DNA of 16,678 nt from Coriobacteriales bacterium (GCA_031276475.1 JAISMZ010000018.1:1-16678); one strand, 5' to 3'. Shown: positions 1 to 8,415, numbered from the stretch's first letter. The notes: generated by a model not told the origin, from the sequence alone. Made by a program: numbers and translations.

Positions 1-114
1 CCCCTTTGTGTCCCCGTCCCCTTTGTGTCCCCGTCCCCCCGTCCCGTCCCGTCCCGTCCCCTTTGTGTCCCCGTCCCGTCCCCCTTGTGTCCCCCTTTGT
101 GCTATCCCCTTTGT
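1..114. repeat. C-rich short tandem repeat downstream of rpoC
   Basis: The core CCCCTTTGTGTCCCC occurs exactly at 1-15, 18-32 and 58-72. Degenerate copies lie at about 80-94, 91-101 and 106-115, and GTCCC units run through about 41-57. Read on the minus strand, which is the strand of the rpoC transcript, the array is a series of G3-G4 runs separated by AC or ACACAAA. This fits a guanine-quadruplex pattern. The array starts at the window edge, so its full length is unknown. No coding role is apparent. From memory, similar GGGGACACAAAGGGG elements are scattered between genes in Eggerthellaceae, possibly as REP-like elements, but I could not check this. Confidence 0.8.
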
Positions 115-175
115 GACACACGCCCGCCGCAGATGCGGCAGGCGTGTGTCTGCAGGGACACGGCAAAGCGCCGTG
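115..175 (-). terminator. Two hairpins after rpoC, possible transcript end
   Basis: On the rpoC transcript, a 6-bp perfect stem with a 5-nt loop (159-175) is followed by a much longer hairpin. In that one, arms 115-130 and 135-150 pair at 15 of 16 positions around a 4-nt loop, the only mismatch being 125/140. They begin 18 nt past the rpoC stop codon. Neither is followed by a T-run, so this is not a classical intrinsic terminator. It could be a 3'-end stabilising structure, a Rho-dependent end, or a REP-like palindrome belonging to the adjoining repeat array. Confidence 0.4.
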
Positions 176-192
176 GTCGCTCGCCTATCTTC

Positions 193-3100
193 TTACAAAT
201 CGACTCCCTCGTCATCATCCAGCATCGCCGCGTCATCCGAGATATCCACCTCGTGCATACCCAACTCGTCAATCGAGCCGAGCAGTTCATCCAGCTCACT
301 GGGGTCATTGGTGCCCAGATGCAGCCCCAACGCCGCGTGCGAAGCATCGTCGGTGGGATCAGCGCTGTAAGTCAGCGGCACCTCGCCGCCTAAAAAGAGA
401 TCGGGGTCGTCGGGCGAGAAGAACATCTTCAGCAGCTGCGAGGGGTCGGTCTCGTCGTCTTCGGGTTGCTCCTCAAGTATGTAGAGCAGATCGCGCTCCT
501 CCAAACCGGCCTTCAGCTCCTCGATGGCCTTAACGCCAATGCCCTCGATGCGCAGCAGATCCTCCTCGGTCTTGCCGATAAGGTCACCAACCATCTCGAT
601 GCTGGCCTCCGAGAACTTATTGGCCCAGCGCTGGGAGACGCCCAGGTCATCAAAGAGATAGAGCTTGGCCACCTCCAGCGGAATCGGCAAAGACTGGGAT
701 CCGTAACCTATGCTACCTAAATAGCTCGCTAACTCAATGGGCAGGTTGTGGTAATCATCGGTGTCAAAGGCCCAGTCCTGGGGCTTGGGCAGCAGGTTCT
801 CCAGCTCGCGCAGCTCGGTGGGCGCCCAGTCTGGCAGCACATCGTTTTTGTGATGGCTGTCCGCCAGCGGCTCGCCCTTATAGGTCAGCTCAACATCGCG
901 GTAGAGCTTCAGCCCGGTGCCGGCGGGAATCGGCTTACCGATGATTACGTTTTCCTTAAGACCGTGCAAATCGTCGGTCTTGCCCTCGATGGCCGCGTCA
1001 GTGAGCACCTTGGTGGTCTCCTGAAAGGATGCCGCCGAAAGGAAGGAGTCTGTCGCCAGCGAGGCTTTGGTGATGCCCAGCAACAGCGGCTGGCCAACCG
1101 GAGGCTCGCCGCCCTCCAAAGCTATCAGCTCCGAGGCCTGCTCAAACTCATAGGCGTCCACCTGCTTGCCGGGCAGGAAGTGTGACGTGCCGGGGTCGAG
1201 TACGGCCACCTTGCGCAGCATCTGGCGGGCAATGACCTCGATGTGCTTGTCGTTGATATCCACGCCCTGGCTGCGGTAGACGTCTTGGACCTGCGAGACG
1301 ATGTAGCGCAAAGTGGTGTTGGAGTCGGTCAGGCGCAGCAGGTCGTGGGGGTTTATCGAGCCCTTAGTCAGCTGCTGGCCAACCTCCACCTGGGCGCCGT
1401 TGGTAGCACCGGGCATCAGCTGCGAGCGCGCCGAGACCTGATATTCGCGCAGGTTGCCTTCCTGGTCGTGGATGGTCAGCGTACGTGACGCCTTCTCGTC
1501 AACGATCTGCAGGGTTCCCGCAATGTCGGCAAGCACCGCCTGGCCCTTGGGGCGCCGGGCCTCAAAGAGCTCGGTAACGCGTGGCAGACCATGGGTGATG
1601 TCCTCACCGGCAACGCCGCCGGTATGAAAGGTGCGCATCGTCAGCTGGGTGCCCGGCTCGCCGATGGACTGGGCGGCGATGATACCTACCGCCGTACCGA
1701 TGTTCACGGGGCGCGAAGAGGCCAGATCCCAGCCGTAGCATTTCTGACAGACGCCGCGATGGGCATGGCAGGTCATGATCGTACGAACCTTGACCTGCTT
1801 GATATCGCTTTCGATAAGATCGCGCAGCACCTCCATCGAGGCAATGTAATCATCTACATCGAGGATAATCTCCCCCGTGGCCGGGTCACTCACCGTCTCC
1901 AGCACACAGCGGCCGATCAGATTGCGGTCGGGATTGCCCTTCTCGTCAAACAGCGAGTAGACGATGCCGTCGTCAGTGCCGCAGTCAACCTCGCGGATGA
2001 TCACGTCTTGGGCCACATCTACCAGCCTACGAGTAAGATATCCCGAGTCGGCGGTACGCAGGGCGGTATCGGCCAGACCCTTGCGGGCGCCATGGGTAGA
2101 GATGAAGTACTCCAAGACCGAAAGGCCCTCGCGAAAGTTCGCCTTAATCGGGCGGTCGATGATCTCGCCCTTCGGGTCGGACATCAGCCCGCGCATGCCG
2201 GCCAGCTGGCGAATCTGCTTGATGTTACCACGGGCACCGGAGAAGGCCATCATGTATATCGGGTTGAACTTATCAAAGTTCTCCGCCATCGCGTCGCCAA
2301 CCTCGTCGTTGGCGGCGTTCCAGATATCCATCACCTTGCGGTGGCGCTCGTCGTCGGTCATCAGGCCCATCTCGTAATCGGCCTCGATGCCGGCGACAAC
2401 CTTGTCGGCCTCGGCAAGAATATCCTGCTTGTTGGGCGGCACCGTGGCGTCATAAACGCTTACCGTAACGCCGGCGCGCGTGGCGTAGTGAAAGCCGATA
2501 GCCTTCAGGCCGTCGAGGATCTCCGCCATCTGCGAAACCGGATAGCGATTTGAGCAGTCCTCGACCAGCCGCGCGATCTCGGTTTTATTCATCTCAAAGT
2601 TGACGTAAGGGTGGTTGTCGGGCAGCACCGCGTTAAAGGTGATGCGGCCGATGGTCGTCTCGATGCGCTCGCCAGCCTTGCGCTCTTCAAAAACGCCGTA
2701 ACGGGTCTCTATCCGGGTGTTGTACTTCAGCCGCACCCTGATCAACGCCTGCAGATCGACGTCCGGGCGAAGGTTGAAGTCGCGCTCGGCGTCGTAGGCA
2801 TTCAGCGCGTCGCCAAAGCTCATGAAGGCCCGGCCTTCGCCGGGAAATCCCTCGCGCGCGGCGGTTAGATAGTACAGCCCGATAACCATGTCCTGGGTCG
2901 GCACGGCCAAGGGGCGCCCGTGGGCTGGCGACTTGATGTTGTTGGCCGAAAGCATCAGCACCCGGGCCTCGGCCTGGGCCTCCGAGCTCAGCGGCACGTG
3001 CACCGCCATCTGGTCGCCGTCAAAGTCGGCGTTAAAGGCCGTGCAAACCAGCGGGTGCAGGCGGATCGCCTTGCCCTCCACGAGCACCGGCTCAAAGGCC

Positions 3101-4626
3101 TGAATGCCCAGTCGGTGCAGGGTCGGGGCGCGGTTTAGCAGCACTGGGTGCTCGGCGATGACCTCCTCCAAAACATCCCAGACGGTGGTCGAGACAGCGC
3201 GGTCGACGACCTTCTTGGCGGCCTTGACGTTGGGCGAATGCTCCAGCTCCACCAGGCGCTTGACCACAAAGGGCTTAAACAGCTCCAGCGCCATCTGCTT
3301 GGGCAGGCCGCACTGGTGGATCTTCAGCTGCGGGCCCACGACGATTACCGAGCGGCCGGAGTAATCCACGCGCTTGCCCAGCAGGTTCTGGCGAAAACGC
3401 CCCTGCTTGCCCTTCAGCATGTCGGATATCGACTTCAGCGGCCGGTTGCCCGGGCCGGTTACCGGACGACCGCGCCGGCCGTTGTCAAACAGCGAGTCCA
3501 CGGCCTCCTGAAGCATCCGCTTCTCGTTGTTGACGATGATCTCCGGCGCACCGAGGTCGAGCAGGCGCTTCAGGCGGTTGTTGCGGTTGATCACCCGGCG
3601 GTAGAGGTCGTTTAAGTCGGAGGTGGCAAAGCGGCCGCCGTCCAGCTGCACCATCGGGCGCAGGTCGGGCGGGATCACCGGGATCACGTCCAAAATCATG
3701 TTCTCGGGCTTGTTGTTGCTCTTTAAAAAGGCATCGACGACCTTCAGGCGCTTGATCGCCTTGGCCCGGCGCTGGCCCTTGCCGTCGCGGATTACCTCAC
3801 GCAGCTCGGTGGCGGTAGCCTCCAGGTCCATGTTCTGGAGAAGATCGCGCACGGCCTCGGCTCCCATGCCGCCGCGGAACAGCTGGCTGTAGTTCAAGCG
3901 GATCTCCCGGTACAGCGCCTCGTCAGAGATCAACTGCTTGGCGGCCAACTTCATAAAGGCATCAAAGGCCTCGCTGCGCAACTCCTTGCGCTCGGCAAAC
4001 TCCTCGCGCAGCTCAGCTATCTCCTCGGCGGCTTCCTCGGGGGTCAGCCGCTCGTCCTCGGCGTATTCGTTGCTGCTCGCAGAGTCGGTGGACAGGCGTG
4101 CGACGGCTTCGCAGGCCCGCTCCAACTCGGCGTCCAGCTCCTCGAGGTCGGCCTCCAGCTCGTCTTTCAGGTCGTGGGCGTCGGCTTCGCGGGCTTCTTC
4201 GTCAACCCAGGTGATCATCGAGGAGGCAAAATAGAGTACCTTCTCCAGATCCTTGGGCGCGATATCCAAAAGATAGCCGAGGCGCGAGGGCGAGCCCTTA
4301 AAGTACCAGATGTGGCTGACCGGCGTGGCCAGCTCGATGTGGCCCATCCGCTCGCGGCGCACCTTGGCGCGCGTTACCTCCACGCCGCAGCGCTCGCAGA
4401 CGATGCCCTTAAAGCGGATGCGCTTATACTTGCCGCAGTTGCATTCCCAGTCCTTGGTCGGGCCGAATATCTTCTCGCAGAACAACCCGTCTTTTTCAGG
4501 CTTCAGCGTGCGGTAATTGATGGTTTCGGGCTTTTTCACCTCGCCGCGACTCCAGGAGCGAATGCGCTCGGGGCTGGCCAGGCCGATACGCAGGGCTTCA
4601 AAATTACTGACATCAAACTCGGTCAT
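193..4626 (-). CDS. rpoC: DNA-directed RNA polymerase subunit beta'
   Basis: Catalytic subunit of RNA polymerase, 1477 aa. Visible landmarks are the N-terminal zinc site (C62, C64, C77, C80), a charged coiled-coil insertion at about 141-222 of the kind seen in actinobacteria, the catalytic NADFDGD motif at 532-538 whose three Asp bind magnesium, and the second zinc site (C882, C953, C960, C963). The conserved core ends near residue 1243 (GTGLKLYR). About 230 extra residues follow, which is long for the family. They comprise a linker, a helix-hairpin-helix module at about 1325-1380 resembling the alpha subunit C-terminal domain, and an acidic tail to 1477. The ATG start follows GAAAGGAG at good spacing, and the start lies 3 bases after the rpoB stop, so the two are co-transcribed and probably translationally coupled. 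The stop is TAA. Confidence 0.98.
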   Translation of the reverse strand: MTEFDVSNFEALRIGLASPERIRSWSRGEVKKPETINYRTLKPEKDGLFCEKIFGPTKDWECNCGKYKRIRFKGIVCERCGVEVTRAKVRRERMGHIELATPVSHIWYFKGSPSRLGYLLDIAPKDLEKVLYFASSMITWVDEEAREADAHDLKDELEADLEELDAELERACEAVARLSTDSASSNEYAEDERLTPEEAAEEIAELREEFAERKELRSEAFDAFMKLAAKQLISDEALYREIRLNYSQLFRGGMGAEAVRDLLQNMDLEATATELREVIRDGKGQRRAKAIKRLKVVDAFLKSNNKPENMILDVIPVIPPDLRPMVQLDGGRFATSDLNDLYRRVINRNNRLKRLLDLGAPEIIVNNEKRMLQEAVDSLFDNGRRGRPVTGPGNRPLKSISDMLKGKQGRFRQNLLGKRVDYSGRSVIVVGPQLKIHQCGLPKQMALELFKPFVVKRLVELEHSPNVKAAKKVVDRAVSTTVWDVLEEVIAEHPVLLNRAPTLHRLGIQAFEPVLVEGKAIRLHPLVCTAFNADFDGDQMAVHVPLSSEAQAEARVLMLSANNIKSPAHGRPLAVPTQDMVIGLYYLTAAREGFPGEGRAFMSFGDALNAYDAERDFNLRPDVDLQALIRVRLKYNTRIETRYGVFEERKAGERIETTIGRITFNAVLPDNHPYVNFEMNKTEIARLVEDCSNRYPVSQMAEILDGLKAIGFHYATRAGVTVSVYDATVPPNKQDILAEADKVVAGIEADYEMGLMTDDERHRKVMDIWNAANDEVGDAMAENFDKFNPIYMMAFSGARGNIKQIRQLAGMRGLMSDPKGEIIDRPIKANFREGLSVLEYFISTHGARKGLADTALRTADSGYLTRRLVDVAQDVIIREVDCGTDDGIVYSLFDEKGNPDRNLIGRCVLETVSDPATGEIILDVDDYIASMEVLRDLIESDIKQVKVRTIMTCHAHRGVCQKCYGWDLASSRPVNIGTAVGIIAAQSIGEPGTQLTMRTFHTGGVAGEDITHGLPRVTELFEARRPKGQAVLADIAGTLQIVDEKASRTLTIHDQEGNLREYQVSARSQLMPGATNGAQVEVGQQLTKGSINPHDLLRLTDSNTTLRYIVSQVQDVYRSQGVDINDKHIEVIARQMLRKVAVLDPGTSHFLPGKQVDAYEFEQASELIALEGGEPPVGQPLLLGITKASLATDSFLSAASFQETTKVLTDAAIEGKTDDLHGLKENVIIGKPIPAGTGLKLYRDVELTYKGEPLADSHHKNDVLPDWAPTELRELENLLPKPQDWAFDTDDYHNLPIELASYLGSIGYGSQSLPIPLEVAKLYLFDDLGVSQRWANKFSEASIEMVGDLIGKTEEDLLRIEGIGVKAIEELKAGLEERDLLYILEEQPEDDETDPSQLLKMFFSPDDPDLFLGGEVPLTYSADPTDDASHAALGLHLGTNDPSELDELLGSIDELGMHEVDISDDAAMLDDDEGVDL
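487..654 (-). other. Alpha-CTD-like helix-hairpin-helix module inside RpoC
   Basis: RpoC residues about 1325-1380. A hand alignment to the E. coli alpha C-terminal domain (recalled sequence, from the DDL before R265 onward) runs about 55 residues without a gap, with roughly 20 identities. Alpha DNA-contact residues R265, N268, G296, K298 and E302 correspond to R1333, N1336, G1364, K1366 and E1370. C269 and S299 are replaced by K1337 and A1367. The match covers both the first helical segment (DDLGVSQRWAN) and the second hairpin (VGDLIGKTEEDLL then IEGIGVK). A DNA- or factor-binding role is inference. Confidence 0.65.
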
Positions 4627-4629
4627 GGC

Positions 4630-7600
4630 CTACTCCTTTCCCTCGGTGTCGGCTTGTGTGGCGGAACTCGCGTTCGCGGCGCCGGCGTCGCCCGCAGCGG
4701 CGTCGCCACCCGCAGCGGCGGCGGCGGCGGCCGTAGCGGCATCAACAGCACCGAGCAGATCCTCAACGCCCATCGCCGCAATAAAATCGTCGCCCTCGCT
4801 GCCTAAAAGGCCGCTGTCCAGCAGGCTGGGAATGTCGGAGGAGCGACTGTCTTCCAGATCCAGCGCCCCCAGCTCATCAACGATCGAGCCGAGGATGTCC
4901 TCGTCGCTGTCCTCCTCGCGGAAGCGCTCCTCGGCGATGAAGGATTCCAGGGTCGGAGCCTCCTCGCTGAGCACCTCCTCCAAAGGCTCGCCCTTCTCCT
5001 CGCCGATCAGATCGACATCGAGGCACAGCGATTTCATCTCCTTGACCAGCACCTTAAACGACTCCGGCACCTCGGCGGCAGGGATGTTTTCGCCCTTGAC
5101 GATCTGCTCGTAGGACTTCACGCGGCCCGAGGTATCGTCGGATTTGATGGTCAAAATCTCCTGCAGGACGTGCGAGGCACCGTAGGCATAAAGGGCCCAG
5201 ACCTCCATCTCACCAAAGCGTTGGCCGCCAAACTGTGCCTTGCCGCCCAGGGGCTGCTGGGTGATCAGCGAGTAGGGACCCGTGGAGCGGGCGTGAATCT
5301 TGTCGTCCACCAGGTGCGAGAGTTTGAGGATGTAGTTCAGCCCGACGGTAATTGGCTCGCGAAACTTCTCGCCGGTGCGTCCGTCGTAAAGCTCGGCCTT
5401 GCCTGTGGGCGAAAGCTGAGGGATGAACTCGTCACGGGCCAGCTTGCCCATCTGCTCGTGCACGCGCTGGCGCAGATTGGCGTTGGCCTTGCCAATAGCC
5501 TCAGAGATCTCCTCCTCGGTGGCGCCGTCAAAGACCGGCGTGGCTACGTATGAGGGGCCCTGCACGGATTTCTCAGGCGCTTCCTCGTCGCTCCAACCAA
5601 TCTGCGCCGCCCAACCCAGGTGGGTCTCCAGCAGCTGGCCGACGTTCATCCGCGAGGGCACGCCCAGCGGGTGTAAGATGATGTCGATAGGCGTGCCGTC
5701 GGCCATGTAGGGCATGTCCTCCACCGGCAGAATGCGGCTGATGACGCCCTTGTTGCCGTGGCGGCCCGCCAGTTTATCGCCCTGCTGAATCTTGCGCTTC
5801 TGAGCCACATATACCCGCACCAGCTCGTTGACTCCCGGCGAAAGCTCGTCGCCGGCGTCGCGCGAGAAGCGTGAGATGCCGATGATCCTGCCGCCGGCGC
5901 CATGCGGCACCTTCAGCGAGGTGTCGCGCACCTCGCGGGCCTTCTCACCAAAGATCGCCCGCAGCAGCCGCTCCTCGGCGGTCAGCTCGGTCTCGCCTTT
6001 GGGAGTCACCTTGCCCACCAGCACGTCTCCGGGAAAGACCTCGGCACCAACGCGAATGATGCCGTCGGCGTCGAGGTTGCCGATCATGTCGTCGGAGAGA
6101 TTGGGGATCTCGCGAGTGATCTCCTCGGGCCCCAGCTTGGTGTCGCGGGCATCCACCTCGTATTCGGAGATATGAATGGAGGTCAACAGGTCATCGGAGA
6201 CGATCCGCTCCGACAAGATGATGGCGTCCTCGTAGTTAAAGCCTTCCCAGGGCATATAGGCCACCAGCAGGTTCTGACCCAGCGAAAGCTCGCCAAGGCT
6301 GGTTGCCGGCCCGTCGGCCAGGGCATCCCCGGCCTCCACCTGTTGGCCAACGCTGACCAGGGGCCTGTGGTTTAAGCAGCCGCTTTGGTTGGAGCGCTGA
6401 AACTTGGGCAGGGCGTATTCGTCCAGGCTGCCGTCGCGGCTGCGCACGATGACCTTATCGGTCTGCACGTACTCCACCACACCGGGTCGCTCGGCTAAGA
6501 CGATCTCGCCGGAGTCAAGGGCGCAGCGATGCTCCATGCCGGTACCCACCAAAGGTGCCACGGGACGCAACAGCGGCACCGCCTGACGCTGCATGTTGGA
6601 GCCCATCAGGGCGCGGTTGGCGTCGTCATGCTCCAAAAAGGGAATCAGGGCCGTGGCTACGCTGACCATCTGCTGCGGCGAGACGTCCATGTACTGCACG
6701 CGCTTGGGGTCAACCTCTTCCGGCTCACCAAAAACGCCCTTGGCGTCCTTCACGCGGCAAAGCACCTTCTTGGCAGGCGTAAACTTGCCCTTGTCGCCAA
6801 AGCTGCCAAAACGGCGGCTTTCCTGGTCAAACAGCTCGTTGGCCTGGGCGATGATGTAGTTTTCCTCCTCGTCGGCGGTCAGGTAATCGATGTCGTCGGT
6901 CACCTTGCCGTCTACCACGCGACGGTACGGCGCCTCGATGAAGCCATAGGGGTTCACGCGCGCGTAAGTGGCCAGCGTACCAATCAGGCCGATGTTGGGG
7001 CCTTCCGGCGTCTCAATCGGGCACATCCGGCCGTAGTGGCTGGTGTGCACGTCGCGCACCTCAAAGCCGGCACGCTCGCGGGACAGACCGCCGGGACCGA
7101 GCGCCGAGAGCCGGCGCTTGTGGGTGATGCCGGTGGCCGGGTTGGTCTGATCCATAAACTGACTGAGCTGCGAGGAACCAAAGAACTCCTTAATCGCCGC
7201 CACGATCGGGCGGATATTAACCAGGCTCTGCGGCGTGATCTCATCCACTTCCTGGGTACTCATCCGCTCGCGCACAACCCGCTCCATACGCGAAAGCCCA
7301 ATTCTAAATTGGTTTTGGATAAGTTCGCCCACAGTCCGAATGCGGCGATTGCCAAAGTGGTCGATGTCGTCGGCGTGCCTGCTCTCGTCGCCGTCGTGCA
7401 GCGCCAGAATGTAGCGCATCGTCTCGACGATGTCCTCGCGGGTTAACGTTGAGGCGTCCTCCGGCAGATCGAGCCCCAGCTTCTTGTTAATCTTGTAGCG
7501 GCCAACGCGAGCCAGATCATAGCGCTGCGGATTAAAGAAGTAGCCCTCCAGAAGCGTGCGGGCGCTCTCCACGGCCTGCGGCTCGCCGGGGCGCAGGCGC

Positions 7601-8325
7601 TTGTAAAGCTCAATCAGGGCCTCGTCGCGATCCAGCGCGATGTCCTTCTCCAAAGTACGTAGCACCACGTCGCTCTCACCGAGCAGCTCGATGATCTCGG
7701 CGTTGGTGGTGGCAAAGCCCAAAGCCTTGAGCAGCAAGGTGGCCGGCTGCTTGCGCTTGCGGTCAACGCGGACGCTGAGCACGTCGCGGCGGTCGGTCTC
7801 AAACTCCAGCCAGGCGCCACGCGAGGGGATGATCTTGGCGTTGTAGAGCATGTTGTCGGAGGTCTTCTCCAGCTCCGCGCCAAAATAGACGCCCGGCGAG
7901 CGCACCAACTGGCTGACGACAACCCGCTCGGTGCCGTTGATGATGAAGGTGCCACGGCTGGTCATCAGCGGGAAGTCGCCCATGAAGACCAGCATGTCTT
8001 GAATCTCGCCCGTGTCCTTGTTAACAAAGCGTATCTCCACAAACAGCGGTGCCTGGTAGGAGATGTCCTTATCCTTGCATTCCGCCTCGGAGAATTTGGG
8101 GTCGCCAAACTCGTGGGCGCCAAACTCCACATAGAGGTTTTTGGCCGTGTTCTCGATGGGCGAGATGTTTGCAAATGCTTCGCGTAAACCGTCGGTCCGC
8201 AACCACTCAAAGGAGTCCGTTTGAATTGCTATCAAATTTGGGACGTCCATGACCTCAGGGATTTTTGCGAAGGATTTGCGCTCTCGGTACAGGTTTACAG
8301 GAGTCAGTTTTTTGCCTCTTGACAA
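4630..8325 (-). CDS. rpoB: DNA-directed RNA polymerase subunit beta
   Basis: Beta subunit of RNA polymerase, 1231 aa. The rifampicin pocket is clear (GSSQLSQFMDQ, then THKRRLSALG). D392, H402 and S407 match E. coli D516, H526 and S531, so the drug-sensitive residues are present. The active-site lysines of the GDKLAGRHGNKG motif are K851 and K859. The conserved core ends near residue 1106 (SLCLDVDL). A further 125 residues form an acidic region and then an Ala-rich stretch, unlike typical RpoB. The start is TTG at 8323-8325, chosen because AGGAGG lies 7 nt upstream and the protein begins as the family does (SRGKKLTPVNLYRERKSF). It lies upstream of rpoC in the same operon. The usual rplK-rplA-rplJ-rplL genes are not upstream; UPF0210 and serS are. 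Confidence 0.98.
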   Translation of the reverse strand: MSRGKKLTPVNLYRERKSFAKIPEVMDVPNLIAIQTDSFEWLRTDGLREAFANISPIENTAKNLYVEFGAHEFGDPKFSEAECKDKDISYQAPLFVEIRFVNKDTGEIQDMLVFMGDFPLMTSRGTFIINGTERVVVSQLVRSPGVYFGAELEKTSDNMLYNAKIIPSRGAWLEFETDRRDVLSVRVDRKRKQPATLLLKALGFATTNAEIIELLGESDVVLRTLEKDIALDRDEALIELYKRLRPGEPQAVESARTLLEGYFFNPQRYDLARVGRYKINKKLGLDLPEDASTLTREDIVETMRYILALHDGDESRHADDIDHFGNRRIRTVGELIQNQFRIGLSRMERVVRERMSTQEVDEITPQSLVNIRPIVAAIKEFFGSSQLSQFMDQTNPATGITHKRRLSALGPGGLSRERAGFEVRDVHTSHYGRMCPIETPEGPNIGLIGTLATYARVNPYGFIEAPYRRVVDGKVTDDIDYLTADEEENYIIAQANELFDQESRRFGSFGDKGKFTPAKKVLCRVKDAKGVFGEPEEVDPKRVQYMDVSPQQMVSVATALIPFLEHDDANRALMGSNMQRQAVPLLRPVAPLVGTGMEHRCALDSGEIVLAERPGVVEYVQTDKVIVRSRDGSLDEYALPKFQRSNQSGCLNHRPLVSVGQQVEAGDALADGPATSLGELSLGQNLLVAYMPWEGFNYEDAIILSERIVSDDLLTSIHISEYEVDARDTKLGPEEITREIPNLSDDMIGNLDADGIIRVGAEVFPGDVLVGKVTPKGETELTAEERLLRAIFGEKAREVRDTSLKVPHGAGGRIIGISRFSRDAGDELSPGVNELVRVYVAQKRKIQQGDKLAGRHGNKGVISRILPVEDMPYMADGTPIDIILHPLGVPSRMNVGQLLETHLGWAAQIGWSDEEAPEKSVQGPSYVATPVFDGATEEEISEAIGKANANLRQRVHEQMGKLARDEFIPQLSPTGKAELYDGRTGEKFREPITVGLNYILKLSHLVDDKIHARSTGPYSLITQQPLGGKAQFGGQRFGEMEVWALYAYGASHVLQEILTIKSDDTSGRVKSYEQIVKGENIPAAEVPESFKVLVKEMKSLCLDVDLIGEEKGEPLEEVLSEEAPTLESFIAEERFREEDSDEDILGSIVDELGALDLEDSRSSDIPSLLDSGLLGSEGDDFIAAMGVEDLLGAVDAATAAAAAAAGGDAAAGDAGAANASSATQADTEGKE

Positions 8326-8340
8326 GGGGATTCCTCCTTT
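8326..8340 (-). promoter_or_regulatory. Strong ribosome binding site for the TTG start of rpoB
   Basis: Read on the minus strand, AAAGGAGGAA (8340 down to 8331) precedes the TTG codon, with 7 nt between AGGAGG and TTG. No in-frame ATG with comparable spacing lies nearby, so this site decides the start. The near-perfect complementarity to 16S rRNA probably compensates for the weak start codon. Confidence 0.8.
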
Positions 8341-8377
8341 AGGAACAGTTCGAGCCGCTAAAATGTCGCAACCTTAA

Positions 8378-8406
8378 ACGATACGATAGAATTATCTGGA
8401 AGTCAA
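8378..8406 (-). promoter_or_regulatory. Candidate sigma-70-type promoter for rpoBC
   Basis: On the minus strand, TTGACT (8401-8406) and TATCGT (8378-8383) are separated by 17 nt. This matches the consensus at 5 of 6 and 4 of 6 positions. A start about 7 nt further on would give a leader of roughly 45 nt before the rpoB TTG. It lies in the only sizeable gap (about 160 bases) between the UPF0210 gene and rpoB, so rpoBC can be transcribed independently of the genes upstream. Confidence 0.6.
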
Positions 8407-8415
8407 GACTTGACT
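8401..8415. promoter_or_regulatory. 15-bp palindrome over the rpoB -35 box, possible operator
   Basis: AGTCAAGACTTGACT is a perfect inverted repeat of 7-bp arms around one base. Its left arm contains the candidate -35 hexamer of the rpoB promoter. A symmetric site at this position would suit a dimeric regulator, but no regulator is identified in the window. The palindrome could also be chance. Confidence 0.35.

Noticed and set aside
1..114. CRISPR array
   Set aside because: Units are about 17 bases, partly contiguous, with no unique spacers of constant length and no cas genes.
1591..2553. Long plus-strand open frames inside rpoC and rpoB (for example 1591-2553, 4174-4806, 6529-7446)
   Set aside because: They are antisense shadows of highly conserved RNA polymerase coding sequence, common in GC-rich DNA, with no family resemblance.
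7093..7194. Rifampicin resistance substitution in RpoB
   Set aside because: Residues equivalent to E. coli D516, H526 and S531 are all the sensitive form.
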